DNA of 64,000 nucleotides from Streptomyces sp. f51 (lineage in GTDB: Bacteria; Actinomycetota; Actinomycetes; Streptomycetales; Streptomycetaceae). Of this stretch, positions 42,901 to 50,030 are shown one piece after another. The stretch lies in NCBI RefSeq assembly GCF_037940415.1, contig NZ_CP149798.1:3220501-3284500 (forward strand), in the 5' to 3' direction. The position numbers and the translations under genes were made by a program. Under the pieces are notes generated by a model. That model was not told where the DNA came from. It did no database searches and was given only the letters and a program-made list of their open reading frames with translations. Position 1 is the first letter of the stretch, and each line of letters begins with the position of its first letter.

Positions 42901-43076
42901 GCGAGTTCCACGACGAGGCGGTCGCGGTAGCCGCCGAGGACGAGGTCCTCCTCGGCGTTGGCGTCCTCGCGGAACCTGGCCGGGCTGGTCGCCCAGGCGT
43001 CCAGTACTCCGCGGCGCAGGCGCGCCGTGCCGAACGGGTCCGCACCCTCGGCAGCAGGCCGCACGAACTTACTCAC
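39918..43076 (-). CDS. Giant sacsin/Hsp90-like GHKL ATPase
   Basis: The 1052-aa protein has an N-terminal GHKL ATPase domain: VVELAQNAADAAARA (N box, about residues 52-66), LVAANTGAPLD (G1-like) and VGRFGVGFAAVLAV (lid/G2, about 115-128). The rest is an unassigned region of about 850 residues, rich in Asp/Glu and Leu. The N-domain resembles the sacsin/Hsp90 type; other GHKL folds (MutL, gyrase B) fit less well. Role unknown; it may be a large chaperone-like ATPase. The GTG start at 43076 (SKFVRPAAEG) has GGGAG upstream. A long hairpin lies 118-203 bp before it. Confidence 0.82.
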   Translation of the reverse strand: MSKFVRPAAEGADPFGTARLRRGVLDAWATSPARFREDANAEEDLVLGGYRDRLVVELAQNAADAAARADAPGRLRLTLRDGVLVAANTGAPLDAPGVESLATLRASAKRDAPDTAVGRFGVGFAAVLAVTDEPAVVGRGGGVRWSLAEARDLAGGTAADSPGLGEEIRRRDGHVPLLRLPFAAEGTAPDPYDTAVILPLRDTAAEDLAERLLRTVDDALLLALPGLEEVVVEIGDGEVRTLRRTPAEHGTVIDDSRDGTTRYRTVSAHGPLDPALLADRPVEERLRPRWSVTWAVPVGPEGAPAGPRTSPVLHAPTPSDEALGVPALLIASFPLDTTRRHAAPGPLTEFLVERAADAYAELLASWRPVDTGIIDLVPGPLGRGELDGALRQAILDRLPRTAFLPPAAPPDRLPTADAPEDWPASAAENPVALRPRDAEVVEGAGAETVRVLAEVLTGLLPAGLERRVELRTLGVARVALTEAVDRLAGLEKDPEWWYRLYDSLAGVDPDRLSGLPVPLADGRTTIGPRQILLPTAEGSLVAPGTLARLGLKVAHPDAAHPLLEKLGALPASPRAVLTTPQVRAAVAASLDDEGGAWDEDALDAEELADTVLALVRDAALEPGDEPWLGALALPDEEGELAPAGELVLPKSPFARIMREDELAYVDAELADRWGEQPLAACGVLAGFALVRATDVVLDPDELEPRDADFAEPDDAGLLDAVDVWCEDVLDRLPDSPVPPVATEIVAVRDLDLVDDDHWPQALALLSRPPLRDAIIQQVRVLLPDGRHEIVRPYTAWWLRGHPVLDGRRPAGLLAAGGDPLLRGLYDEADATGFDDEQVLRALGVRTSVAALLDEPGGAAELLDRLADPDRHVTGAQLHALYGALADLDPEQVTLPDELRAVVDGEVRVVDAADAMVVDSPDLLAFTGGVPLLPVPPARAAELAELFQVRRLSESVTGEVTSEGTEHEVPESVRVLLGPATPASYVEHEELVVDGTELDWRRTRDGVLHAATLEGVAAGLAWSAAQWPRRFEVAALLEDPSRTEELARDRWFD

Positions 43077-43193
43077 GGGTTCACTCTCCCTCTCGCCTGG
43101 CGCGACCGCGAATGGTGCACCGGGTCGCGGCATGAAGGTACCGCGCGGGGTCGCTCGCGCTGACGTCACCGGGTTCGGTCCGGTGGGGGGGTC

Positions 43194-43279
43194 GGGGCCG
43201 TGCCGGTGCATCAGCCCGTCGCCGTTGGATGAGGAGTGACCGTCGGTGGCGACGGGCATCGATGTACCGGCACGGCCCC
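43194..43279. repeat. Long imperfect inverted repeat (hairpin)
   Basis: Left arm 43194-43223 and right arm 43248-43279 pair with 14 perfect bp at the base (GGGGCCGTGCCGGT/ACCGGCACGGCCCC), then a G-T position and 4 bp, a small bulge, and 10 perfect bp (GCCCGTCGCC/GGCGACGGGC), leaving a 24-nt loop. It could be a terminator for DUF3027 mRNA, although no U-tract follows, or a regulatory leader structure. Confidence 0.8.
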
Positions 43280-43366
43280 TCACACCGGATCCCGGCCGCG
43301 GGAGCGCCCAGATTCCGGCTCCGGCCGACACAACCGGTCGCATTTCAGCCCCGGCCGGGGAAAAGT

Positions 43367-43434
43367 TTCAGCCCCTCCGGCGTTTGAGGAGCGGGGTCCC
43401 GGGCGGAGCCCCGGGTACGGGTCGGGTAGGGGCG
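43367..43434. repeat. Dispersed Streptomyces intergenic element (single copy)
   Basis: TTCAGCCCCTCCGGCGTTTG followed by AGGAGCGGGGTCC and a CGGAGCCC stretch matches the unit that is repeated at 63414-63549. Such elements are, from memory, widespread between Streptomyces genes and look like hairpin-forming REP-like sequences. Confidence 0.65.
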
Positions 43435-43495
43435 GAGGGGGCGAGGAGGCGCTGCTCGCGCCCGTGCCGGGTGCCGGTGCCGGCACAGGGGCCAG

Positions 43496-44422
43496 TCAGG
43501 AGTGGCCCAGCTCCGCCTCGGAGTCGTCCGTCGTCGACGGGACCGAGCCCGAGTCGGGGGACGGACGGAGCGGGAACGGGTCCACCCGGGTCTCGTCGAT
43601 CACCGGCAGCGGCGGCCGAGGAGGCGTCGGCATGACGGCGGCCTCGGAGTGCCCCCCGCACCCGTACGCGAGCGACACCACCCGCCCGTCCGCAGGCGAG
43701 AACTCGTTCGCGCAGACACCGAACGCCTGCCCGAGCGAGCCCCCGATCCGGTTCAGGAAGCCACAGCTGACGCACGTCGCGGGCGCGGCCTGCGCCATCG
43801 CGGTCTTGGCCCCGTACGACTCCTCCCAGCGGTCGGCCGCGACATGCAGCCCGTACCGGGAGAGCACCCGGGCCCGGCGCAGCCCCAGTTCCTCGGCCAC
43901 GGAGGCGATCGAACCCCGGCGCGGGACCATCGGCAGATGCGCGGGCGTCCCCGCGGTCACCTCCGCGTCCTCCGCCTCCACCAGCTCGGCCATGTCCTCG
44001 GAGACCGCGGAGTTCGGCGCGGGCTCGTCCTCACCCGAGTAGCCCGGCTCCAGCCGGAGATCCTCGGCGTCCGTGGGCAGCAGGTCCCCCGGGCCCATGT
44101 CACCGGGACGCAGCCGCTCGCTCCACGGCACCCACTCCGGGGCCAGCAGGGCGTCCGTGCCGGGCAGCAGGACCGTCTCGTCGAGGGTGACGATCTTCGC
44201 CCGGGAGGCGCGGGCCACGGTCGACGCCCAGCGCCAGCCGCGGTACCCGGGTTCCTTGCACTCGAAGTAGTGCGTGACAACGCGGTCCCCCTCGGAGACC
44301 ATTCCGAGATGCTCGCCGACGACGCCCGGATAGGCGGCTTCCTCGGCGGCCGCGCGCGCGAGGTCGACGGCCTCGGCGCACAGACGGTCTGGGGTGCGGC
44401 TTCGCGTTGTCGCTGCGCTCAC
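43496..44422 (-). CDS. DUF3027 family protein with a cysteine cluster
   Basis: The 308-aa actinobacterial protein has the DUF3027 core (EHLGMVSEGDRVVTHYFECKEPGYRGWRWASTVARA, about residues 38-73). An acidic middle segment follows, then a C-terminal cysteine cluster C-x2-C...C...C (CVSCGFL, GVCANEF, YGCGGHSE) that could bind zinc. The GTG start is at 44422. Function unknown. Together with the giant ATPase gene it forms a same-strand pair separated by 419 bp. Confidence 0.82.
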   Translation of the reverse strand: MSAATTRSRTPDRLCAEAVDLARAAAEEAAYPGVVGEHLGMVSEGDRVVTHYFECKEPGYRGWRWASTVARASRAKIVTLDETVLLPGTDALLAPEWVPWSERLRPGDMGPGDLLPTDAEDLRLEPGYSGEDEPAPNSAVSEDMAELVEAEDAEVTAGTPAHLPMVPRRGSIASVAEELGLRRARVLSRYGLHVAADRWEESYGAKTAMAQAAPATCVSCGFLNRIGGSLGQAFGVCANEFSPADGRVVSLAYGCGGHSEAAVMPTPPRPPLPVIDETRVDPFPLRPSPDSGSVPSTTDDSEAELGHS

Positions 44423-44822
44423 AGGTATCGCTTCTCTCCTACGCCGTCTCACGGGTGCGCCAGTCCTCGGCGGGGGTGCGGACGGAGCGGACCGGTGGGC
44501 CGCGTCGACGTCCGCGCCCGATCGCACTCGGGCGCACCTACGCCATCCATTCTGCGGGATGGCCGAGAGGCGCGCGGCCGAGAACAATCGCCGCAGGCGC
44601 GTTACGCACGCTACCTTCTCCTGGCCCCTGGGCCCACACCGGCGGCCGTCTTCGGTGCTCCGCGCCGAGGATCTTCGCCACGCGACGCGCCCCGGACCCC
44701 GCCGTTCCGGGCCGGAGATTTCCCTGCCGCCCACCCGTCCCGCGCCGTCAGATGGGCCCCACTCGGCCCCCGTACGCGCGGTAACCGCACTACGCACCCC
44801 GAACTCGGGGCACTATGACGGA
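44423..44822. promoter_or_regulatory. 400-bp divergent promoter region (DUF3027 / MFS)
   Basis: No gene is supported; apparent reading frames across it lack plausible starts. CACTAT at 44811-44816 is a possible -10 for the MFS gene, 6 nt before its GTG, which again suggests a leaderless transcript. Nothing else is recognisable. Confidence 0.45.
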
Positions 44823-46247
44823 GTGGCGTCCGCGAGGTCACCCCAGGGAGCAACCGGTGTCGGTGGCGCCAAGGGGAGCAACCAAAGTGGCGGATCGGGC
44901 CGGCTCGCCGGGTCCGTCCGTGCGGTGGGACGTGCCCTGCACTTCCCGGTGCGCAAGACCGCGCGCGGCATCCGCAAGGCGACCCACGCGCACGGAGCGG
45001 GCGAGTCCGGCCTCGGGAAACTGATCGAACTGCACGCGGTGAACGGCGCGGGCGACGTCATGATCACGGTGGCGCTGGCGTCCACCGTGTTCTTCTCCGT
45101 GCCGACCGACGAGGCCCGCAGCAGGGTCGCCCTCTACCTGGGCATCACGATGGCGCCCTTCGCCGTCCTCGCCCCGGTGATCGGCCCGCTGCTCGACCGG
45201 CTGCCGCACGGCCGGCGGGCCGCGATGGCGGGCTCGATGCTCGCGCGGGCGATGCTCGCCCTGATCCTGGCGAGCGCGGTGGTCACCGGCACCTTCGAGC
45301 TGTACCCGGCCGCGCTCGGCGTGCTGGTCGCCTCCAAGGCGTACGGCGTGGTGCGCAGCGCCGTCGTACCCCGGCTTCTACCACCCACGTTCTCCCTGGT
45401 CAAAGCCAATTCCAGAGTCACCCTAGGCGGGCTCCTGGCCACCGGTGTGGCCGGGCCGATCGCCGCCCTGCTCCAGTCGGCGGGCGCCCGCTATCCGCTC
45501 TACGGCGCCTTCACGATCTTCATCCTGGGCACCTTCCTGTCGTTCTCGCTGCCGCCCAAGGTGGACTCCGCCAAGGGCGAGGACACGGCACTGCTCGCCG
45601 CCGACGCCGACCACCTGCACGGCCCGCACCTGAAGAAACCCCCGCGCCCCGGACTGCGGACCGTGGGCACGGCCGTCACCCACGCGCTCGGCGCCAACGC
45701 CTCGCTGCGCTGCCTGTCCGGCTTCCTGATCTTCTTCCTCGCCTTCCTGCTGCGCGAGCACCCGCTCACCGGCAAGAGCGCGGCGGTCTCGCTCGGCCTG
45801 GTCGTCGTCTCGGCGGGCGTGGGCAACGCGCTCGGCACGGCCGTCGGGGCCTGGCTGAAGCAGCGCGCCCCGGAGATCATCGTCGTGACCGTGGTCGCCT
45901 TCGTCCTGGCCACCGCGATCGTCGCGGCGCTCTTCTTCGGCACGCTGATGGTGGCGGCCCTCGCCGCGATCGCCGGCTTCGCCCAGGCCCTCGCGAAGCT
46001 GTCCCTGGACGCGATGATCCAGCGCGACGTCCCCGAACTTGTCCGGAATTCGGCGTTCGCGCGCTCCGAGACACTGCTCCAGATGGCCTGGGTCCTCGGC
46101 GGCGCCATCGGCATCGCGATGCCGCTCAACGGCCCCCTCGGCCTCTCCGTGGCCGCCGGGATCGTCGCCGTCGGGTGGCTGACGACCGTACGGGGACTGC
46201 TCCTGGTGGCACGCCGCGGCGGATCGGCCCGCAGCCGCGTCTCCTGA
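44823..46247 (+). CDS. MFS-type transporter
   Basis: The 474-aa protein has a basic ~70-residue N-terminal extension (with VRKTARGIRKATHAHG) before 11-12 membrane helices, e.g. FAVLAPVIGPLLDRLPHGRR, which has the MFS loop 2-3 signature in the form DRLPHGRR. It is a conserved permease of unknown substrate. The GTG start at 44823 is preferred because the frame upstream is not coding. A CCCCACGTGGGG palindrome (46279-46290) between it and the next gene may aid termination. Confidence 0.85.
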   Translation: MASARSPQGATGVGGAKGSNQSGGSGRLAGSVRAVGRALHFPVRKTARGIRKATHAHGAGESGLGKLIELHAVNGAGDVMITVALASTVFFSVPTDEARSRVALYLGITMAPFAVLAPVIGPLLDRLPHGRRAAMAGSMLARAMLALILASAVVTGTFELYPAALGVLVASKAYGVVRSAVVPRLLPPTFSLVKANSRVTLGGLLATGVAGPIAALLQSAGARYPLYGAFTIFILGTFLSFSLPPKVDSAKGEDTALLAADADHLHGPHLKKPPRPGLRTVGTAVTHALGANASLRCLSGFLIFFLAFLLREHPLTGKSAAVSLGLVVVSAGVGNALGTAVGAWLKQRAPEIIVVTVVAFVLATAIVAALFFGTLMVAALAAIAGFAQALAKLSLDAMIQRDVPELVRNSAFARSETLLQMAWVLGGAIGIAMPLNGPLGLSVAAGIVAVGWLTTVRGLLLVARRGGSARSRVS

Positions 46248-46310
46248 GCCGCGCGGGGGCCTCGTACGGCACGCCGCACCCCACGTGGGGGCACGGGTGA
46301 GCCTGCCCGA

Positions 46311-46316
46311 TAGCCT
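46311..46316 (+). promoter_or_regulatory. Leaderless-type -10 box for the DUF2771 gene
   Basis: TAGCCT ends 6 nt before the ATG at 46323, with no ribosome site. The spacing predicts transcription starting at the initiation codon. Confidence 0.5.
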
Positions 46317-46322
46317 TCGGTC

Positions 46323-46829
46323 ATGACCTCCCTGCCCCGCGGCAGAGCCGCTAATGGACAACGCGCTGCGCGCCGTCGCCGCGCCGTCGCCACGGTCGGC
46401 GCCGTTTCCGCCGGACTCCTCGCCCTGTCCGCCTGTGACAAGCCGACCCCGATGGCCACCGTCACGGTCGGCGACAAGTCGGTGAGCTCCGAGGCCGACT
46501 GCTACAACGACGGCAACGCCGTGAAGACGTCGGACCTGACGAGCTGCCTGCGGTCCAAGGACATCAAGTCGATCGACGTCGACCCCGACGCGACCGTGCG
46601 GTTCGGCGTGGACCCGAAGATCGCCGACAACGGCTGGACGATCCTGATGAACGGGCAGCAGCTGCTGCCCGAGAGCACCAAGAAGACGTACCTGACGATC
46701 CCGGGCAGCGTCTTCTTCAACCAGCAGTACGGCGCCACCGGCACCTCGACGCTCGTCTCCATCAAGGAGGGCGACAAGACGGTGACCGGCCTGTGGTCCT
46801 TCAAGTTCAAGAAGGACTCGGACAACTGA
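46323..46829 (+). CDS. DUF2771 lipoprotein
   Basis: The 168-aa protein has a twin-Arg/Lys-rich N-terminus, a hydrophobic segment and a lipobox LSAC (cysteine about residue 39), so it should be a membrane-attached lipoprotein. The body has paired cysteines (ADCYND and TSCLRS) and an Ig-like end (TGLWSFKFKKD). The pattern matches DUF2771. Its stop is 20 bp before the likely mqnB start, so the two are probably cotranscribed. Function unknown. Confidence 0.82.
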   Translation: MTSLPRGRAANGQRAARRRRAVATVGAVSAGLLALSACDKPTPMATVTVGDKSVSSEADCYNDGNAVKTSDLTSCLRSKDIKSIDVDPDATVRFGVDPKIADNGWTILMNGQQLLPESTKKTYLTIPGSVFFNQQYGATGTSTLVSIKEGDKTVTGLWSFKFKKDSDN

Positions 46830-46849
46830 TCGCCCCCGCCGGGCCGAGG

Positions 46850-47554
46850 GTGCTCGTGGCCACCGCCGTCTCCGCGGAGCGGGAAGCGGTGGCCGCGGCG
46901 TCGTCCGGCACGGCGCGGGAGATACGGCTTCCGGGGGCGACGCTCCACCGGGCCGACGGGCTCGATCTGCTCGCCGCCGGTGTCGGTCCCGCCCTCGCCG
47001 CCGCCTCCGTCTCCGCCGCCCTGACCACAGCGGCCCTCAACGGCACGCCCTACGGCCTCGTCGTCTGCGCCGGGATCGCCGGCGGATTCCAGCCCGGCGC
47101 GCCCGTGGGATCCCTCGTGGTCGCCGACGACATCGTGGCGGCGGACCTGGGCGCCGAGGCGCCTGAAGGGTTCCTGCCGGTCACCGAGCTCGGCTTCGGA
47201 ACCGTCAGCCACCGGCCTCCCGAATCACTCGTACGAGCGGTCGCGGCCGCCACCGGCGCCGGTGTCGGAACCGTCCTCACGGTGTCGACCGTGACCGGCA
47301 GCGCCGCACGCGCCGACGAACTGCGCGCCCGGCACCCGCGCGCCCTCGCCGAGGCGATGGAGGGCTTCGGGGTCGCCGAGGCGGCCGGCGCCCACGGTGT
47401 GCCGGTCCTGGAGATCCGCGCGGTGTCCAATCCCGTCGGCCCGCGCGACCGCGCCGCGTGGAACATCGGCGCCGCCCTCGCGGCCCTCACCGGCGCGTTC
47501 GGGAAGCTGACACCCCTGCTGGAGAGTTGGAACCCTCATGAGCGCACCGACTGA
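46850..47554 (+). CDS. mqnB: Futalosine hydrolase
   Basis: The ~234-aa protein is a nucleoside phosphorylase/MTAN-fold hydrolase that removes hypoxanthine (or adenine) from futalosine in the menaquinone pathway. Signatures are LVATAVSAEREAV, YGLVVCAGIAGGFQP and the catalytic segment EAMEGFGVAEAA. The start is ambiguous: GTG 46850 keeps the family N-terminus RVLVATAV, while GTG 46856 has GAGG 6 nt upstream. It overlaps mqnD by 17 bp, which fits translational coupling. Confidence 0.9.
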   Translation: MLVATAVSAEREAVAAASSGTAREIRLPGATLHRADGLDLLAAGVGPALAAASVSAALTTAALNGTPYGLVVCAGIAGGFQPGAPVGSLVVADDIVAADLGAEAPEGFLPVTELGFGTVSHRPPESLVRAVAAATGAGVGTVLTVSTVTGSAARADELRARHPRALAEAMEGFGVAEAAGAHGVPVLEIRAVSNPVGPRDRAAWNIGAALAALTGAFGKLTPLLESWNPHERTD

Positions 47555-48401
47555 CACCGCGAACACCCTGCGGATCGCCTACTCGCCCTGCCCGAACGAC
47601 ACCTTCGTCTTCGACGCCTGGGCGCACGGCCGGGTCCCGGGAGCACCCTCCCTCGACGTGACGTTCGCGGACATCGACATCACCAACGGGATGGCCGAAC
47701 GCGGCGAGTTCGACGTACTGAAGGTGTCGTACGCCGTACTGCCGTACGTCCTCGACGACTACGCGCTGCTGCCCTGCGGCGGCGCCCTCGGGCGCGGCTG
47801 CGGCCCGCTCGTGCTGACCAGGGAGGCCGGGGCCGACCTCACGGGCCGTACGGTGGCCGTGCCGAGCGAGCGGTCGACGGCCTACCTGCTGTTCCGGCTG
47901 TGGGCGGCGGACACGGTCCCCGGCGGGGTCGGCGAGATCGTGGTCATGCCGTTCCACGAGATCATGCCGGCCGTGCGCGACGGGAAGGTCGACGCGGGGC
48001 TCGTCATCCACGAGGCTCGTTTCACCTACCAGAACTACGGCCTGCACAAGCTCGCCGACATGGGCGAGCACTGGGAGCACACCACCGGGCTGCCGATCCC
48101 GCTGGGCGCGATCATCGCCAGGCGTTCGCTGGGAGCGGAGCGGCTGCTGGAGCTCGCCGCGGCGGCCCGGGCCTCGGTCCGCGCCGCCTGGGACGACCCC
48201 GAGGCCTCCCGGCCCTACGTCCTGGAACACGCCCAGGAGATGGACCCGGGCGTCGCGGACCAGCACATCGGCCTGTACGTCAACGAGTTCACGGCCGATC
48301 TGGGCGAGCCCGGATACGCGGCGGTCCGCGGGCTGCTCACGCGCGCGGCGGCCGAGGGGCTGGTGCCGCCCCTCGGGCCGGACGCGCTGGCGTTTCCCTG
48401 A
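47538..48401 (+). CDS. mqnD: 1,4-dihydroxy-6-naphthoate synthase
   Basis: The 287-aa enzyme cleaves cyclic de-hypoxanthine futalosine to 1,4-dihydroxy-6-naphthoate. It shows YSPCPNDTFVFDAWAHG at the N-terminus, DVLKVSYAVLPYV, VPSERSTAYLLFRLW and VIHEARFTYQNYGL, all typical of the MqnD periplasmic-binding-like fold. It is coupled to mqnB. Both belong to the futalosine route used by Streptomyces instead of the classic Men pathway; mqnA and mqnC are not in this window. Confidence 0.95.
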   Translation: MSAPTDTANTLRIAYSPCPNDTFVFDAWAHGRVPGAPSLDVTFADIDITNGMAERGEFDVLKVSYAVLPYVLDDYALLPCGGALGRGCGPLVLTREAGADLTGRTVAVPSERSTAYLLFRLWAADTVPGGVGEIVVMPFHEIMPAVRDGKVDAGLVIHEARFTYQNYGLHKLADMGEHWEHTTGLPIPLGAIIARRSLGAERLLELAAAARASVRAAWDDPEASRPYVLEHAQEMDPGVADQHIGLYVNEFTADLGEPGYAAVRGLLTRAAAEGLVPPLGPDALAFP

Positions 48402-48416
48402 TCCCCGGTCACCGGC

Positions 48417-48453
48417 ACCGGACCTCGCCGGGCCGTCGCGGCCGGGGTCCGGT
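48417..48453. terminator. Hairpin between mqnD and the cold-shock gene
   Basis: ACCGGACC and GGTCCGGT (48417-48424 with 48446-48453) pair perfectly around a GC-rich loop that has its own internal pairing. It sits at the convergent 3' ends and touches the cold-shock stop codon. Confidence 0.6.
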
Positions 48454-48836
48454 CACACGTCGAGCTGGTCGGCGACCGCGCGGAGCAGACCCGCGATCTG
48501 CTTGCCCGAGGTCTTGTCGGGGTAGCGGCCCTGTTCCAGGGTGGGCGTGATGTTCTCGAGCAGGGTCGTCAGGTCCTGGACGATGGAGGCCAGTTCGTCC
48601 GGTTTGCGGCGCTGGGCCGCCGCCACCGAGGGGGCGGGTTCCAGAAGGGTCACCGAGAGCGCCTGATCGCCGCGCTGACCGGCCACGACACCGAACTCGA
48701 CACGCTGGCCGGGCTTGAGGGCGTCTACTCCGGCGGGCAGGACCGAGGAATGGACGAAGACGTCGCCGCCGTCGTCACGGGAGAGAAAGCCGAAGCCCTT
48801 CTCAGTGTTGAACCACTTGACTTTGCCGGTGGGCAC
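48453..48836 (-). CDS. Cold-shock domain protein (CspB-like, with C-terminal extension)
   Basis: The 127-aa protein begins with a cold-shock domain (GKVKWFNTEKGFGFLSRDDGGDVFVHSSVL, containing RNP1 and RNP2-type motifs) and adds a C-terminal ~60-residue helical extension (LASIVQDLTTLLENITPTLEQG) that single-domain Csp proteins lack. It should bind single-stranded RNA or DNA. The GTG at 48836 is supported by GAGG 7 nt upstream; the frame continues upstream without a good start. The 197-bp upstream gap could form a long leader, as in other csp mRNAs. Confidence 0.88.
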   Translation of the reverse strand: MPTGKVKWFNTEKGFGFLSRDDGGDVFVHSSVLPAGVDALKPGQRVEFGVVAGQRGDQALSVTLLEPAPSVAAAQRRKPDELASIVQDLTTLLENITPTLEQGRYPDKTSGKQIAGLLRAVADQLDV

Positions 48837-49033
48837 GTCTGTCCTCGTCCTCGTACTCGTCGGAAACTTCTCGGGGAACGGCTCGGGCGGTTGCAGGGGC
48901 AACTGCCCTTCAAACGCCTCTGGATAGCACTACAGCGGGTCCGCCGACCCGCCGGTACCAAGGCTAATGGTCCGTCGGCTCGTGACAAGACGTCGCTGGA
49001 TTGTTCCTTCGCGCAGGGAACTACCCTGGTGGG

Positions 49034-49285
49034 GTGCGTGACAAAACCCAAGTGAATTCCGCCGAAGCCGGTGACCGGCTGATCCGTGCCGGTGCCATCG
49101 TGTTCTTCGTCGGAGCGTTGGCCACACTGGTCACCGTGGCCCCGCTGTTCCTCGGAACGAAACCCTTTCCGTTCTACATGTTCGGCTTGAGCATGCTCAT
49201 GGGCGTGGGATTCCTGCTGGCCGCCGCGGGCGTGCTCCGGTCCGCCGCCGAGGGCCGCCGCCGGGCGCGCGCGGCCCGTTCCTGA
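49034..49285 (+). CDS. Small two-helix membrane protein
   Basis: The 83-aa protein has two hydrophobic helices (IRAGAIVFFVGALATLVTVAPLFL and YMFGLSMLMGVGFLLAAAGVL) and an Arg-rich C-terminus. The GTG at 49034 fits the family length and has GGTGG a few bases upstream. It is divergent from the cold-shock gene. It resembles conserved Streptomyces membrane proteins of unknown function. Confidence 0.75.
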   Translation: MRDKTQVNSAEAGDRLIRAGAIVFFVGALATLVTVAPLFLGTKPFPFYMFGLSMLMGVGFLLAAAGVLRSAAEGRRRARAARS

Positions 49286-49315
49286 CGGCGCCCGCCCGCT
49301 CCCGGCCCCCGTCTC

Positions 49316-49930
49316 TCACCGGCGGTGGTTCTCCAGCCATGCCGGGAACTCCGTGAGGTCGGCCAGGACCACGTCCGCGCCCGCCTCGCGCAGTTCCTCG
49401 GCGTCGCACGGACCGGTCGCCACGGCCACGCTGTAGGCCCGCGCGGTGCGCGCCCCGCGTACGTCGCCGGTGTGGTCGCCGACGTACACGCTGGCGCCGT
49501 GCTCGCGCAGCGCCACCGCCTTCCGCTCGGCCCACAGGTTGCCGACGACCTCGTCCGCGTCGATGCCCAGGTGGTCCAGGTGCAGTCTCGCGTTGGGCTC
49601 CCACTTCGCGGTGACGACGACGGCGCGTCCGCCCGCCGCCCGCACCGCCGTGACGGCCTCGCGCGCGCCGGGCATCGCGAGCGTGCCGGTGATCGCGTGT
49701 TCGGGGTACATCGCGCGGTAGACGCCGGCCGTCTCCTCTATCGACTCGGCCGGGAACCAGTGGGCGAGTTCCTGTTCCAGCGGGGGTCCGAGCCGGGTGA
49801 CCACGAGGTCGCAGTCGATGTACGTCCCGGTCCGCGCCGACAGCGCCTCGAAGCAGGCGTGGATCCCGGGACGGGAGTCGATCAGGGTCATGTCGAGATC
49901 GAAGCCGACGGTCAGCGCTGGTGAGGTCAT
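49316..49930 (-). CDS. HAD-family phosphatase
   Basis: The 204-aa protein has HAD motif I FDLDMTLIDSR (nucleophile Asp near residue 11), motif II VVVTAKW, and motif IV YVGDHTGDVRGA. The cap and length resemble phosphoglycolate phosphatase or related small-molecule phosphatases, but the substrate is unknown. ATG 49930 or ATG 49939 could be the start; neither has a good ribosome site. Confidence 0.9.
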   Translation of the reverse strand: MTSPALTVGFDLDMTLIDSRPGIHACFEALSARTGTYIDCDLVVTRLGPPLEQELAHWFPAESIEETAGVYRAMYPEHAITGTLAMPGAREAVTAVRAAGGRAVVVTAKWEPNARLHLDHLGIDADEVVGNLWAERKAVALREHGASVYVGDHTGDVRGARTARAYSVAVATGPCDAEELREAGADVVLADLTEFPAWLENHRR

Positions 49931-50030
49931 ATGGACCATTGTGCCCAGGCCGCCGGGTACCCGGTCCAGGCCTTTTCTCCGGACCCCGCCGAGCCTCCTC
50001 CGGGGCCGGGGCACGGGTTTGTGACGGGGG

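Larger units (their letters stand above)
43077..43495. other. 419-bp intergenic region between the giant ATPase and DUF3027 genes
   Basis: No gene is supported here. It holds the leader of the giant ATPase gene, the long hairpin at 43194-43279, and a dispersed GC-rich element at 43367-43434. Confidence 0.7.
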
